The notes: a model not told the origin generated them from the sequence alone. DNA of 64,000 bases from Draconibacterium sp. (GCA_016705335.1 JADIYN010000018.1:1-64000), one strand, 5' to 3'. Counted from the stretch's first letter, positions 49,867 through 59,460 are shown. Made by a program: numbers and translations.

Positions 49867-50271
49867 AGCCGAAAATCAAACCACAGTTTTATAAGGTAAA
49901 ATTCGTCTCTTCCATGACTTTTGCACCCTCTTTTTTGCCCGGCTGGTCCTAATCAGCTTTTTAAACCTGTTACCGATGGCTGGTATTTCATAAAAGAAAG
50001 AGAAATCTCCGTCAGGAATTCACAAATACACCCTGTTTCTAAACTCTGTCTCCCGGATTATATGTTGTTAAACATCTCATTATGCCTGTTTTAGACTGAT
50101 TATTATAAAAGCTATAGTGTAATAATTACGATATTATGTTTATTTTTATTGCACGTTTAACCAACAATAAAATAACAACCTGACAGAACAAAATAACCCA
50201 GTGAAACAAAATCATCCAAATCAACCAATTTCTGAAATATGCAACTCAGGCAGGGGAAAACATGCTGTAGA
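49867..50271. other. gene-free leader upstream of the repeat array
   Basis: About 400 bases without a credible gene. It should contain the promoter that reads through the array into the DUF6261-like gene. An AT-rich patch at about 50140-50160 (TATGTTTATTTTTATTGCAC) loosely resembles a Bacteroidota -7 box, but I cannot assign it. Confidence 0.4.
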
Positions 50272-50586
50272 GAGTTTTTTACCGTTCCCCAAAGGGGAAT
50301 GCATTTTTACACGAGTTTTTTACCGTTCCCGAAAGGGGAATCCATTTTTACGGGAGTTTTTTACCGTTCCCCAAAGGGGAATGCATTTTACAGGAGTTTT
50401 TTACCGTTCCCCAAAGGGGAAAGCATTTTTACAAGAGATTTTTACCATTCCCGAAAGGGGAACGCATTTTTACAGAAGTTTTTTACCGTTCCGGAAAGGG
50501 GAATGCTTTTACAGGGTTTTTACCTTTGTTCCGTCGAAAGGGGATGCTTTTCAAGAGTTTTTTACCGTTCCTCAAAGGGGAATGCT
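50272..50586 (+). repeat. array of eight tandem 38-41-bp repeats with GGGGAA hairpin core
   Basis: Units begin with GAG (or AAG/GGG) at 50272, 50313, 50354, 50394, 50435, 50476, 50514 and 50555. Each reads roughly a T run, ACCGTTCC, a short C/G-variable part, AAAGGGGAA, TGC, ATTTTTAC. In units 1, 3 and 4 TTCCCC and GGGGAA form a perfect 6-bp stem with loop AAA. In the others the left arm varies while AAAGGGGA stays, so the right arm is more conserved than the pairing. There are no unique spacers, so this is not CRISPR. A 41-bp period is not a multiple of three, so open frames through it are probably incidental. The last unit ends about 75 bases before the DUF6261-like ATG. Confidence 0.9.
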
Positions 50587-50660
50587 CCAAATTGATAACT
50601 ATGGCTCAAAGCAAAGTTATATAAGTTCAATTTTTAAAAACAAACTAAAAATCTAATTCT

Positions 50661-51404
50661 ATGGAGACAAAAAAATTTACAATCGTAAATGTACACAATC
50701 TAAAGATTGACGATTTGTTTGCACTTTACAAATCAACCATCGGGTATGCCGACCCGGTTACTGAAATTTTGGGAGCTATGCTTAATGCTGTTCTTAACAA
50801 ATTTAAAGCCGATAACTATGCGATGGAGTTGCAGATGAACAAGGCAACAAAAAATGTGTTGACCCCGCAACTACTCGAATTGAAAGCCGACCGCACCAAC
50901 CGTGATGCTGAAATTAAACGCAACATTACAACCGCACTGAAAGGCCGGAATGCAGAAAAGAAAACAGCGGCCCAACACCTGAAGGTTTTCTTCGACCCGT
51001 ATTGGGATATATCCAAAAAGCCTGTGAACACCCAGACTATGCTTTATTTCGATATGCTGGCCAAATACGAAGAAAGTGAATTGTTAAAAACAAGCGCTTC
51101 CACAATTGGCATTTCGGAGATGATGGATGGGTTGTCAGAATCGAACAGCATATTTAACGAGGTGTACCAGACCCGTCTTACACAGGAAGCATCAGAAGGC
51201 CCGTCGGCGACAAGCCTGCGGACAACCGCAACAAACAGTTACAACCAGTTTTGTGTTGCTTTGGAACAAGCGGTGAACTACACCCCGTCGGAAGGCCTCG
51301 ATAACCTGTTTAACCAGCTCGACGAACTGCGTAAAACCTACGCCCGGCTGATTCACACCGAAGAAGAACCGGAACCGGGACCAACCCCGCCACCGGCAGA
51401 ATAA
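50661..51404 (+). CDS. DUF6261-like protein
   Basis: The 247-residue protein is soluble, mostly helical and has no signal peptide. It begins KKFTIVNVHNLKIDDLFALY and has long charged helices (LLELKADRTNRDAEIKRNIT, VNYTPSEGLDNLFNQLDEL) and a Pro/Glu-rich tail (EEEPEPGPTPPPAE). It resembles DUF6261 proteins of Bacteroidota, for which I know no function. It follows the eight-unit repeat array closely and stands alone. Codon use in its second half is richer in G and C (CCG, CTG, GAC) than in the neighbours, which may mean recent transfer. An antitoxin, nucleic-acid-binding or structural role is all possible. Confidence 0.7.
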   Translation: METKKFTIVNVHNLKIDDLFALYKSTIGYADPVTEILGAMLNAVLNKFKADNYAMELQMNKATKNVLTPQLLELKADRTNRDAEIKRNITTALKGRNAEKKTAAQHLKVFFDPYWDISKKPVNTQTMLYFDMLAKYEESELLKTSASTIGISEMMDGLSESNSIFNEVYQTRLTQEASEGPSATSLRTTATNSYNQFCVALEQAVNYTPSEGLDNLFNQLDELRKTYARLIHTEEEPEPGPTPPPAE

Positions 51405-52482
51405 GTAAATGGTTGCAGAGATTGTACCGTGTGGCAATAATTTGATTGCCATGCGGTGCAATCGGAGCGAAAATCTGAGATTTACCGTTTATGGATTTAC
51501 TATTTACAATTTGATGTTGTTTAAATGAAATTTAATAGATTTATAAAAAATAAAGGATGATAGTTTTCAGACATATCCAGCTATTTTGGTGCTATTTCTG
51601 AAAAAATAATGAGAGGTATGAAAAACGCATATTACTGCATTTCATTTTGGAAAACAGATATAATCAGACAATGACTATTTGAAAAAAACAAATACTTATT
51701 ATCCCGATGGTTTTATAGAACTATCAATTAAGCGAAATATTCAGAAAATTTAATAAAATATTCAATTACTCAGGTTGAAAAAGTTGATTATAATCTTGGA
51801 TGTACCAATAAAACTTGGGATAAGAAGAGTTTATAAAGATTATAACCCGATCATTAAAAAATGAAAGCCAATTATATTAATATGCCTATACAATTAAAGA
51901 AATTAAAACAAAATTAAAATTTGAAGAAAATGAGATTGATTAGAAATAGAAAAATAATTGAAAATATATTAGAATTTGGAGTTTCTTGTACCTACAAAAA
52001 TTATTTGCAGTAATAGTCTTAGTTAAATAAAGAAACTAATAATTATCAAGAAAATGAAACACTGGATTACACTCAAGTGAAGATGGGCGGTCTAATAATC
52101 GGTTAATGAATCTGTTTATTTAAATGAATCTCAAAATAGAAAATAAGAACCCCCTTAAAAACAAAGTTGGGACAGAAGTTTTGTTCTTATTTCATCTAAA
52201 GACGTTTATATGGAGAATACCCACATGAAAAGATTGATTTTTTCAAAAATAAATCTGAAAAGATTTGAAACGTTCAAAAGATATACAGAAAGCTAAAAGC
52301 AAGTTTACTAAGTGAAATTTTAGATACTTTAAATTGGACGAAAAATAATAAAACCTAAAGGATATTAGCTAAAAAGCGCAAATCCTATAATTTCAGGATG
52401 CAATTTGTCTTGCTGTTAGGGCAAAATAGTTTTGCTTTTGCAAAGCAAGGCACGGGAAGTTTACCTGTTTAAAAAATGAATT
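51405..52482. other. 1.08-kb stretch without intact gene
   Basis: All frames are broken by frequent stops. Short runs look like decayed coding sequence (for example YYPDGFIELSIKRNIQ near 51700 and CTNKTWDKK near 51810), but no family is recognisable. AAATAAGAAC (52141-52150) and GTTCTTATTT (52183-52192) form a perfect inverted pair that could be the stub of a mobile element end. A strong hairpin lies at 51426-51457. Confidence 0.5.
51426..51457 (+). other. 13-bp RNA-type hairpin after the DUF6261-like gene
   Basis: ACCGTGTGGCAAT (51426-51438) pairs with ATTGCCATGCGGT (51445-51457) over all 13 positions when two adjacent G-U pairs are allowed; the loop is AATTTG. As DNA the arms are imperfect, so the pairing favours a function in RNA. 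No U-tract follows, so it is not a standard terminator. It starts 22 bases after the stop codon. Confidence 0.6.
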
Positions 52483-54859
52483 TTACTTCCGATTTTGAAT
52501 TAGTTTTTCCGATTGATTCCGCCAGATTAAAATAGTTTCTATCTTCTGATTTGCAACAATTTTACTCAATTCAGTTATATCATTTACCGGAATTCCATTT
52601 ACTTTCAGAATTACGTCGTTACGCAATAATTTCAATGTTTTAAATATTCCTTCAGCAGGTGCAACTATTACCAGTACACCCAATTTTTTATGCATCCCGG
52701 TTGCAGAAACTTCGCCATCGGAAGTAAGGTTTTTTATTCGTCCCCCATAAAAATTTACTGTATTATTTAACTCAATTTCAGCATGCAACATTTCAGGTAT
52801 TTCGGGTGTTTCAGCAATTGATTTTAAAGCCGGTTTTTGCACTCCGAATTTATCCATCGGAAAGTTTTTCCAACCCATTGCAAATACCGGACTTTCAATT
52901 GAAACAGAAAAATCACCGGTTTTGGGATCAACAAAAAGTGGGTCACCTGCCTCGCTGTTCAAATCCACTTTTAATTGTTGAACTTTCACCAAATCATTTG
53001 GATTTATAAACCAGTTGAAGTCAACTTCTTTTCCCCAATAATCAACAGCAATTGGTTGATGTGCCTCGCCAAAAATATTTCCCCGCACAATGTCGCCACT
53101 GTTTTTTTGCCAAACGTGCGGATGAAATCCATTGTTTATGCAAATGTTATTTTGGACAGTCCGGTAGTAGCCTTCACGAAGTTTTATCCCGCCGTTTAAA
53201 CACAGATTGTTATAGATTTCATAGTAACCCGAGCCGTCATCCAAATCAATATCCCAGCCATGATCGCAACGAAACCGGTTGTTTCGGATAATATTAGGTG
53301 CAATCATATCAAGAAGTATTATTGTTGGATTTTTGGCAACAACTTCATCGGTTTTGTCTTTCGGAACTCCCCAGAAACGGTCGCGCCCCCAGCTGTTGAA
53401 TGAGCCGTGATCACCTGTTTCAAGCACTGTATTAAACACATCGTTAAATTCAAGTAAATGCCCGCCCCATGCACCTTCTCCAATATTTATCCCGGCGCGC
53501 GGAACGTTGTAAATGCTGTTGTGCCGAAGTGTAATAAATGCCGACATGCTAATCTCAACACCCGCAACCTGTTTTTCAATTGTCCCGATATTATGAATGA
53601 GATTATCTTCTACAACACAATTTTGAGGAAAGTTTTGCCTATCGGACCGGGAGTTAAATCCATTTCCTCTGCGGAAACTCGTGGACCGTAAGGAATAAAT
53701 TTTGGGTTTCGGACAGCCGCAGTATCGCCAACAAAACAAATTGCATTTGCACCAATTTCGCTTATGTGGCAGCCCTGAACCAATCCATTTTTATTGTAAT
53801 GGTTGAAAAAAACAGCATTTCCACCGATTTGGCTGAATTCGCAATTCTGAACCGAACAGTTTTCAGTTCCTTCGAAATAAACAGATCCTCCACGGAAATT
53901 GTCCAGTCGCTGCGTAAAAAGCGGTTCTTTATTTTTCAGGAATGTTCTGATTGTTCTTCCAAATTTAAATCCATCGAGGCAATATATTTTACCGGATCTG
54001 TTTCTGTTCCCTGAAAAGTAACAAGGTTTTCAAGTGCTGCAAATTCAAAATTTGCTGTTTCCAGATTCAAATCCGGAGCCGGATAAAAATAAAGAGTTGA
54101 AGTTTTTGAATCTAAAAACCACTCACTAATTGTGTCGAGTTCTTCGAAAATATTTTCAACAAAACGGAACTCTTTGTGCTGTCCACCTTCGGGACGGTTA
54201 TTTTGCCAGCCACCAGTAAATTCAAGTTCAGTTTCGCTTTTTTTCCCTGTTATTTGAAAATGAAACCCGCCCCATTCATGACCGTGAATTACATGGTAAT
54301 AACCACCTGCCGGATTTTCCCAGCCTTTTACTTTTTCAGGTGAAATACAGTCGGCTGCAAATCCATTAAAAATTGCCGCATTTGCATTGAAATTCGGGTA
54401 CCGCGCCAAAACCTGCAATTCATTGTTTACAAACAGCGATTCGAAAAGAACTCCTTTTGGAACGCTGGCTTTGTAAATTCCATCTTTGTATTTTTCCCAT
54501 TTCAGTTCCAGTTTTTCGCCGCCCAAAATTGTCGGAACTTCGTTTGGATAAGCTTTGTATGATATTGATGCATTTTCAGTTCCGTTATCTTCAGAAGTAA
54601 AAATCACAGGTTCAGGCAGGTAATATTTCCCTCCCCGAAAGTAAACTGTTACCGGTACTTCAGGCTTATAACTTTTGAAATTGCGAACCAGGTTTTGAGC
54701 TGCATTAAAAGTTGCCACCGGTTTTTCGAAAGTCCCGTTATTAGAATCGTTTCCAGTTGGCGAAACATAGAAATTTTGGAGAATTGGATCACTTTTCTGA
54801 AAAGAAAAACAAACCATTGAAAAACATAGAATTACGGAAATTAGAATGGTTTTCAGCAT
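52483..54859 (-). CDS. right-handed beta-helix protein with C-terminal PDZ domain, two frameshifts
   Basis: The signal-bearing N-terminus is followed by YVSPTGNDSNNGTFEKPVAT, the usual entry to secreted beta-helix proteins, and TILGGEKLELKWEKYKDGIY. The frame slips at 53976-53979 and again at 53625-53631. Adding one base at each exposes LDGFKFGRTIRTFLKNKEPL, NCEFSQIGGNAVFF and the link GPIGKTFPQNCVVEDNLIHN, and makes about 792 residues. The helix repeats (RHNSIYNVPRAGINIGEG, NIIRNNRFRCDHGWDIDLDD) fit polysaccharide lyase or glycosidase-like enzymes. Residues from about 715 form a PDZ-like domain (GVLVIVAPAEGIFKTLKLLR, NDVILKVNGIPVNDITEL). The substrate is unknown. Confidence 0.8.
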
Positions 54860-54864
54860 GATTT

Positions 54865-56393
54865 TCAGTTTTCAGTATTTTTTAAAATAACATCAACTAT
54901 TGGTTGTGGATCTTTTAGTGAATGTGGATGATGGCCGATTCCGGGTTTATGGATTATTTCTGCTTTCCAACCTAACTCTTCCAATCGCTTTTGCAATAAA
55001 TCTGTATTTTCCGAAACCGGAACAACCTCATCGGCATCGCCAACTACAATTATAATTGGAACTTTGTGGCTTGCAATATTTTCCATGTGATCAACCGGAT
55101 TTCCGTTGTATTTCAGCGCAATTTGTTCAGTTAAACCATATTGTTCCAAACAGATTTTCCAATCATCCTTTGAACCCGGACCAACTCCAAAACCACCCGG
55201 CCAGCTTTTAAAATCGCAAACCGGTGCATCGCCATAAATGCAGGCCACTTTGTCCGCATTTCGGTTTCCCCAATTGAAAATTATCAATCCTCCGCGGCTC
55301 ATTCCTTCCAAAACTACTTTTTTATTGAGGCTGTATTTTTGAGTCGCAAAGTCATAAAAATCATCCCAAATATCGATGGCCTTTTCACAGCCAAACAAAC
55401 CACCAACTTCAATATACACCAAATGAAATCCTTGTTCCAAAAGTGCAATATCGGTTTGTGGTTCGTGCCCCCAGAAACGGGCGCGCCAAATCCAGTCCCT
55501 GTTTTTATTGGGTGTTTTCGGAAAAACTACTTTAAATGGAACACCGTTTAAGGTTGAATCAAGCAAAACAAAACCATTCCATGTTGCCTGGTTGCCAGTT
55601 TGTTTTGCGGAAGATTTATTATTGTATTCCTGTGTGAGATCGAAATCGCTAATCTCAAATTCTTTTGTGCTAGGTAAATCGATTTCATAACCATCACACA
55701 AATCAACTGATATTTGAACATTTGATGCCTGAAACTCCATAACATGACCTGCATGTTTTTTGTCGTCGGAAACAAAATGCAGGTGAAATCCGGCAACATT
55801 CACTTTCCCTGTGTATTCAGGATACCAAAACCCCAACCATCGTTCCTGAAATATTTTCCATATTAAAAGTTGGCCGGTCAGCAATCGCTTCACTTAAAGT
55901 TTTTGAATAAGGTTTTTCCTGTTTATCTGCACTTCCACATTTTAAGGTTTTAAAGTCGGCCTTTATTTTAAACGCGTAACCAAAATTATTGGTGGGAAGT
56001 TTACTTTCAATAAATATTTTTAGTTCATTATAATTTGAAAATGAGGGCATTTCGAGTTTCAAATCTTCATCGAAATGTGTTACAACAGTAAATGGTACAA
56101 GTTCTGAATCTTCCGGCAGATGAACAGTTCCATTTGCCAGCCACTGATAAACTACTCCATCCAACACTATCATTTCTCCATTTAATCCGTTAAAAGTTCC
56201 CAAACCCAGGTCACCTTTTTCTTTCACTTCTGCAACATTAAGATTTCCATCGTAAATTTTATTTGCCAAAGCTGTAAAAAGAGAATACTGGTAAATTTTA
56301 TCAGATTTACTTTTCTCAATAACTTTGTTTTGAGCACTTAACTGTTGCTGAAAAACAAACAAAAGCAAAACAGATTACAAAATAGAATTTCAT
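54865..56393 (-). CDS. acetolactate decarboxylase - alpha/beta hydrolase fusion, two frameshifts
   Basis: The start is ATG 56393 with a signal peptide (MKFYFVICL, then LLFVFQQQLSAQ); an extra base in the T run at 56367-56370 masks it. Residues 30-265 match acetolactate decarboxylase: YQYSLFTALANKIYDGNLNV, KGDLGLGTFNGLNGEMIVLD and the zinc-ligand region FHLHFVSDDKKHAGHVMEF. The second slip (extra G at 55831-55834) splits this domain at GTMVGFWYPEY. Without any break the frame then runs into an esterase-type alpha/beta hydrolase: WRARFWGHEPQTDIALLEQG, nucleophile VVLEGMSRGGLIIF, acid VVGDADEVVPV, His GIGHHPHS. Corrected length is 508. The two domains are usually separate proteins. Confidence 0.82.
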
Positions 56394-56404
56394 TCTTTGC
56401 ATTG

Positions 56405-57993
56405 TTAATCATTTATAATCATACTTCCCCACCAGTTATTTCCCGGATCGAAATCTTTGGAAAGAAAATCAAGCCGTTGTTTTTCAAGTTGAGGCAAGCT
56501 TTTGTTTATCACATTTTCTAAATAAGCATTTTCTTTTTCTGTTGTCCATTCAGGGTCTTTTTCAGGAAAACGGGCGCCAACTTCATTCAAATAACCAAAA
56601 AGTCTTTGGCTCAATTCCTTCACTTTCTCCTGATTTTCGGGCGCCAAATCGTTTGTTTCGGAAATATCGGTTTTAAGGTTGTATAATTCTTCGTGCCCGT
56701 CTTCGTAATAATGAATGAGTTTCCAGTCGCCCAAACGGATAATTGAAGAAGGTTCTCCACCCTGGTTTCCGTAATGCGGGTAGTGCCAAATCAGTGGGCG
56801 TTCCCGAAATTGTTTGACCATTCAAAAGCGGGACCAAACTTACTCCATCGCTATGTTCTTCAGGCTTTAGCGGAATTCCAGCCAATTCCAGAATTGTTGG
56901 ATAAAAATCAGTCCCCGAAACGGGTACGGTGCATTTTTGTCCGTTTCCAACCCCCGGTACTTTTATAAAATAAGGCTCGCGAATTCCTCCTTCAAATTGA
57001 TAACCTTTTCCGGCACGAAGTGGTAAATTTGAAGTTGCAAAAGCATCTCCGGCAGCAACTCCACCATTATCAGATGTAAAAATCACCACTGTATTTTCAG
57101 CTAACCCGAGTTCGTCGAGCGCTTTTAAAACTTCGCCCACTGCATCATCCATTGATTCCACCAAACCCGCGTAAACCGGATTGTCCTGTACCTGCCTGAT
57201 TGGCAGGAAATGACCCATTTTAAATCCGGTTTCTGCAATTCCCAAATCTTCAGCTTTCTGCCGGTATTTTGCCCATTTTTCATTCGTGGTTTGAATTGGG
57301 CCGTGAACCGCGTAAAACGATAAATAGGCAAAAAACGAACTGTCTTTGTTATCTTTTATAAATTGAACGGTTTCTTTTGCCAGGCGCATTTCAAGATTTT
57401 CGCCAACCGGCCCATCTGTTAAATTTGGGTTTTCATAAGGCGAAAAATAACCACCTGCCGGACTACCAGCATCCCACCCACCTTTATTGATTTCGAAACC
57501 GTGGTCGGTTGGCCATGAACCTTTTCCACCCAAATGCCATTTACCTGCAAAGAAAGTTTTGTAACCGGCTGCTTTCATCGCTTCGGGCAAAGTTGTGTAT
57601 TCCGAAGGTAAATTATGTACATATTCAGGAGGAAGCAGTTGATTTGAACGTCCGGAATTCCGCCAGTTTTCTCCGGTTGCAGCGCCAATCCAGTCTGTAA
57701 TTCCGTGGCGTGCGGGGAATTTTCCTGTCATAATACTTGCCCGCGACGGACTGCAAACCTGGCAAGCAGCGTAACCATCTGTAAAAATCATTCCTTCGCT
57801 GGCAATCCTGTCAATATTTGGCGTTTCGTAAAATTTACTTCCCGAAATACTTAAATCATGATAACCAAAATCATCGGCAAGAATAAAGAGGAAGTTTGGT
57901 TTTTTGTTCTCGACGGTTTTTGGTTGACAAGCACTCAAACAAAAAAATAATAATTGTAAAGAATAAAACATTTAAAAAGTTTTTAGCTCTCAT
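56405..57993 (-). CDS. type I sulfatase, lipoprotein, two probable frameshifts
   Basis: The catalytic motif CSPSRASIMTGKFPARHG holds the Cys converted to formylglycine. Metal ligands are seen in FILADDFGYHDLSISGSKFY and IFTSDNGGVAAGD. The frame is lost at 56803-56805 by one extra base (GGG for GG on the coding strand); removing it gives NGQTISERPLIWHYPHYGNQ and the usual C-terminal subdomain. At the front, removing one T from the seven-base run at 57941-57947 extends the gene to ATG 57993 and yields a lipoprotein signal (MRAKNFLNVLFFTIII, FCLSAC); otherwise the start is 57971. The enzyme hydrolyses sulfate esters on glycans. It heads the operon with the decarboxylase-hydrolase and beta-helix genes. 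Confidence 0.88.
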
Positions 57994-58250
57994 AAAAAGT
58001 TTGATTATTTTAAAATTAGTTTCACGATTAACCGAAAAATTAAAAATACAAAGTGTATTTAGTTTTAACTTTTGAGAAAATACACAAGCAGAAAAAACGA
58101 AATTACAAAATCCAAGTAAAAAGTGTATTTTTAACCTCATTATAATAATAACCAAAAAACCTTGATTCTTGATCCTAACAATCTCATATCTATAAAAAAT
58201 GAACCGAAACTTCTTCTACTTTGGGTGGCGCGAACTCACCCGATCAGTAC

Positions 58251-59405
58251 ATGCTCAACAAATCAATTTTGCATTTTTTCAATGTGCTGCCACTTTTTTT
58301 GGTTTTGCCATTTGCTTTCAAATCAGCGGTTCACGAACTGGAAACACCGGTTTTAATCGCCTGGCTGGCATCATTGTTTTTGATGATCTTTGTAAATCAT
58401 TTTCTTGCCATTTATATCAAGTGGCGCACAAACGAGTCGAACTGGTTTTTCTATGGATTTCTGGCTTTGGCAGTGGCGGTTTTTGCTATCGACCATTTTG
58501 GATTTTTTGATTTTACCGCAAACTTCGGGAAACTCTTTGATTTTATTGTTTTGTACCCGGTATCGGTACTTATTTTCCCTGTTTTAATAATCCTGCTGTA
58601 CTTACTGAATCTTAAATTTTTACTAAGCCGATTTTTTCTCGATGAACTTTCACAAAAGAAAAAAGATGGGATAACGCATGATTTTTCGTGGCTGAACCAA
58701 ATTGGCGAGTACGGGAAAATGCTTTCGCTGGAAGTAAAAATGATTACCCGAAACAAACGCCCGCGAACAACTGCAGTAATGTCGATAATATTTATTTTTT
58801 ACGGATTGATAATTTACCAGGATTTTGATGAAGAAAAAGCGGAATTTATTTTGGTGTTGGGCGGCATGTTTATGACCGGTATTTTTAGCATGATGTACGG
58901 TCAGTTTTTTCCGGCGTGGCACAGTCGCTACTACCCTTTTTTAATGGCACAAAACGTAAAAATGAAACAAATACTTCAATCGGCATTTTTTCTGATGGCA
59001 GTAACGAATATAGTTTTTTACCTGCTTTCGCTGGGTTATATGTTTGTTACACCAAAAGTGCTTTACGTTCATTTAGCTGTTATGCTGTATAATATTGGTG
59101 TAAACTCTTTTGTAATTTTTGCTCTTGGTTTAAACAGCCGAAAGTCAATCGATCTGGACCAACGGGCAATGTTTAACTACCAGGGAATGAGTGCTACCAA
59201 TTGGCTGATAGCTTTCCCGATATTGTTTGGACCACTGGCAGTTTATGGTATTCTTACTTTTCTGCTGGGAAATATTGCAGCTTATTTTATTCTTGGTGGA
59301 CTTGGATTGATTGGAATTATCCTTCACCCGAGATTGATAGACTATTTTACAAAACAATATTTACTACGGAAACATAAAATGATTGCATCTTATAAAGCAA
59401 CATAA
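58251..59405 (+). CDS. DUF5687 ABC transporter permease-like protein, N-terminus damaged
   Basis: From ATG 58251 (frame open from a TTG at 58221) the protein has about 384 residues and ten or so membrane helices (FFNVLPLFLVLPFAF, IAWLASLFLMIFVNHFL), with the family stretch MYGQFFPAWHSRYYPFLMAQ. Typical DUF5687 proteins have about 100 more residues in front. Just upstream, in another frame, ATG 58199 encodes NRNFFYFGWRELTRS, which looks like the normal N-terminus. The simplest reading is that about 250 bases between the two parts are missing, either in the genome or in the assembly. An ABC ATPase gene follows 101 bases downstream and is its likely partner. Confidence 0.75.
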   Translation: MLNKSILHFFNVLPLFLVLPFAFKSAVHELETPVLIAWLASLFLMIFVNHFLAIYIKWRTNESNWFFYGFLALAVAVFAIDHFGFFDFTANFGKLFDFIVLYPVSVLIFPVLIILLYLLNLKFLLSRFFLDELSQKKKDGITHDFSWLNQIGEYGKMLSLEVKMITRNKRPRTTAVMSIIFIFYGLIIYQDFDEEKAEFILVLGGMFMTGIFSMMYGQFFPAWHSRYYPFLMAQNVKMKQILQSAFFLMAVTNIVFYLLSLGYMFVTPKVLYVHLAVMLYNIGVNSFVIFALGLNSRKSIDLDQRAMFNYQGMSATNWLIAFPILFGPLAVYGILTFLLGNIAAYFILGGLGLIGIILHPRLIDYFTKQYLLRKHKMIASYKAT

Positions 59406-59408
59406 ATG

Positions 59409-59460
59409 CCTCCCCCTCCCGGATAGCTATCCGGACATTCCAAATGAGGGGAGAAGGAAG
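59409..59460. repeat. REP-like intergenic palindrome
   Basis: CCGGATAGCTATCCGG (59419-59434) is a perfect 16-bp palindrome nested between C-rich (CCTCCCCCTC) and G-rich (GAGGGGAGAAGG) arms. This composite occurs between the DUF5687 and ABC ATPase genes. Such dispersed palindromes are frequent in Bacteroidota intergenic DNA. Confidence 0.6.

Noticed and set aside
50272..50586. Repeat array as CRISPR
   Set aside because: Units follow each other with no unique spacers, and no cas gene is in the window.
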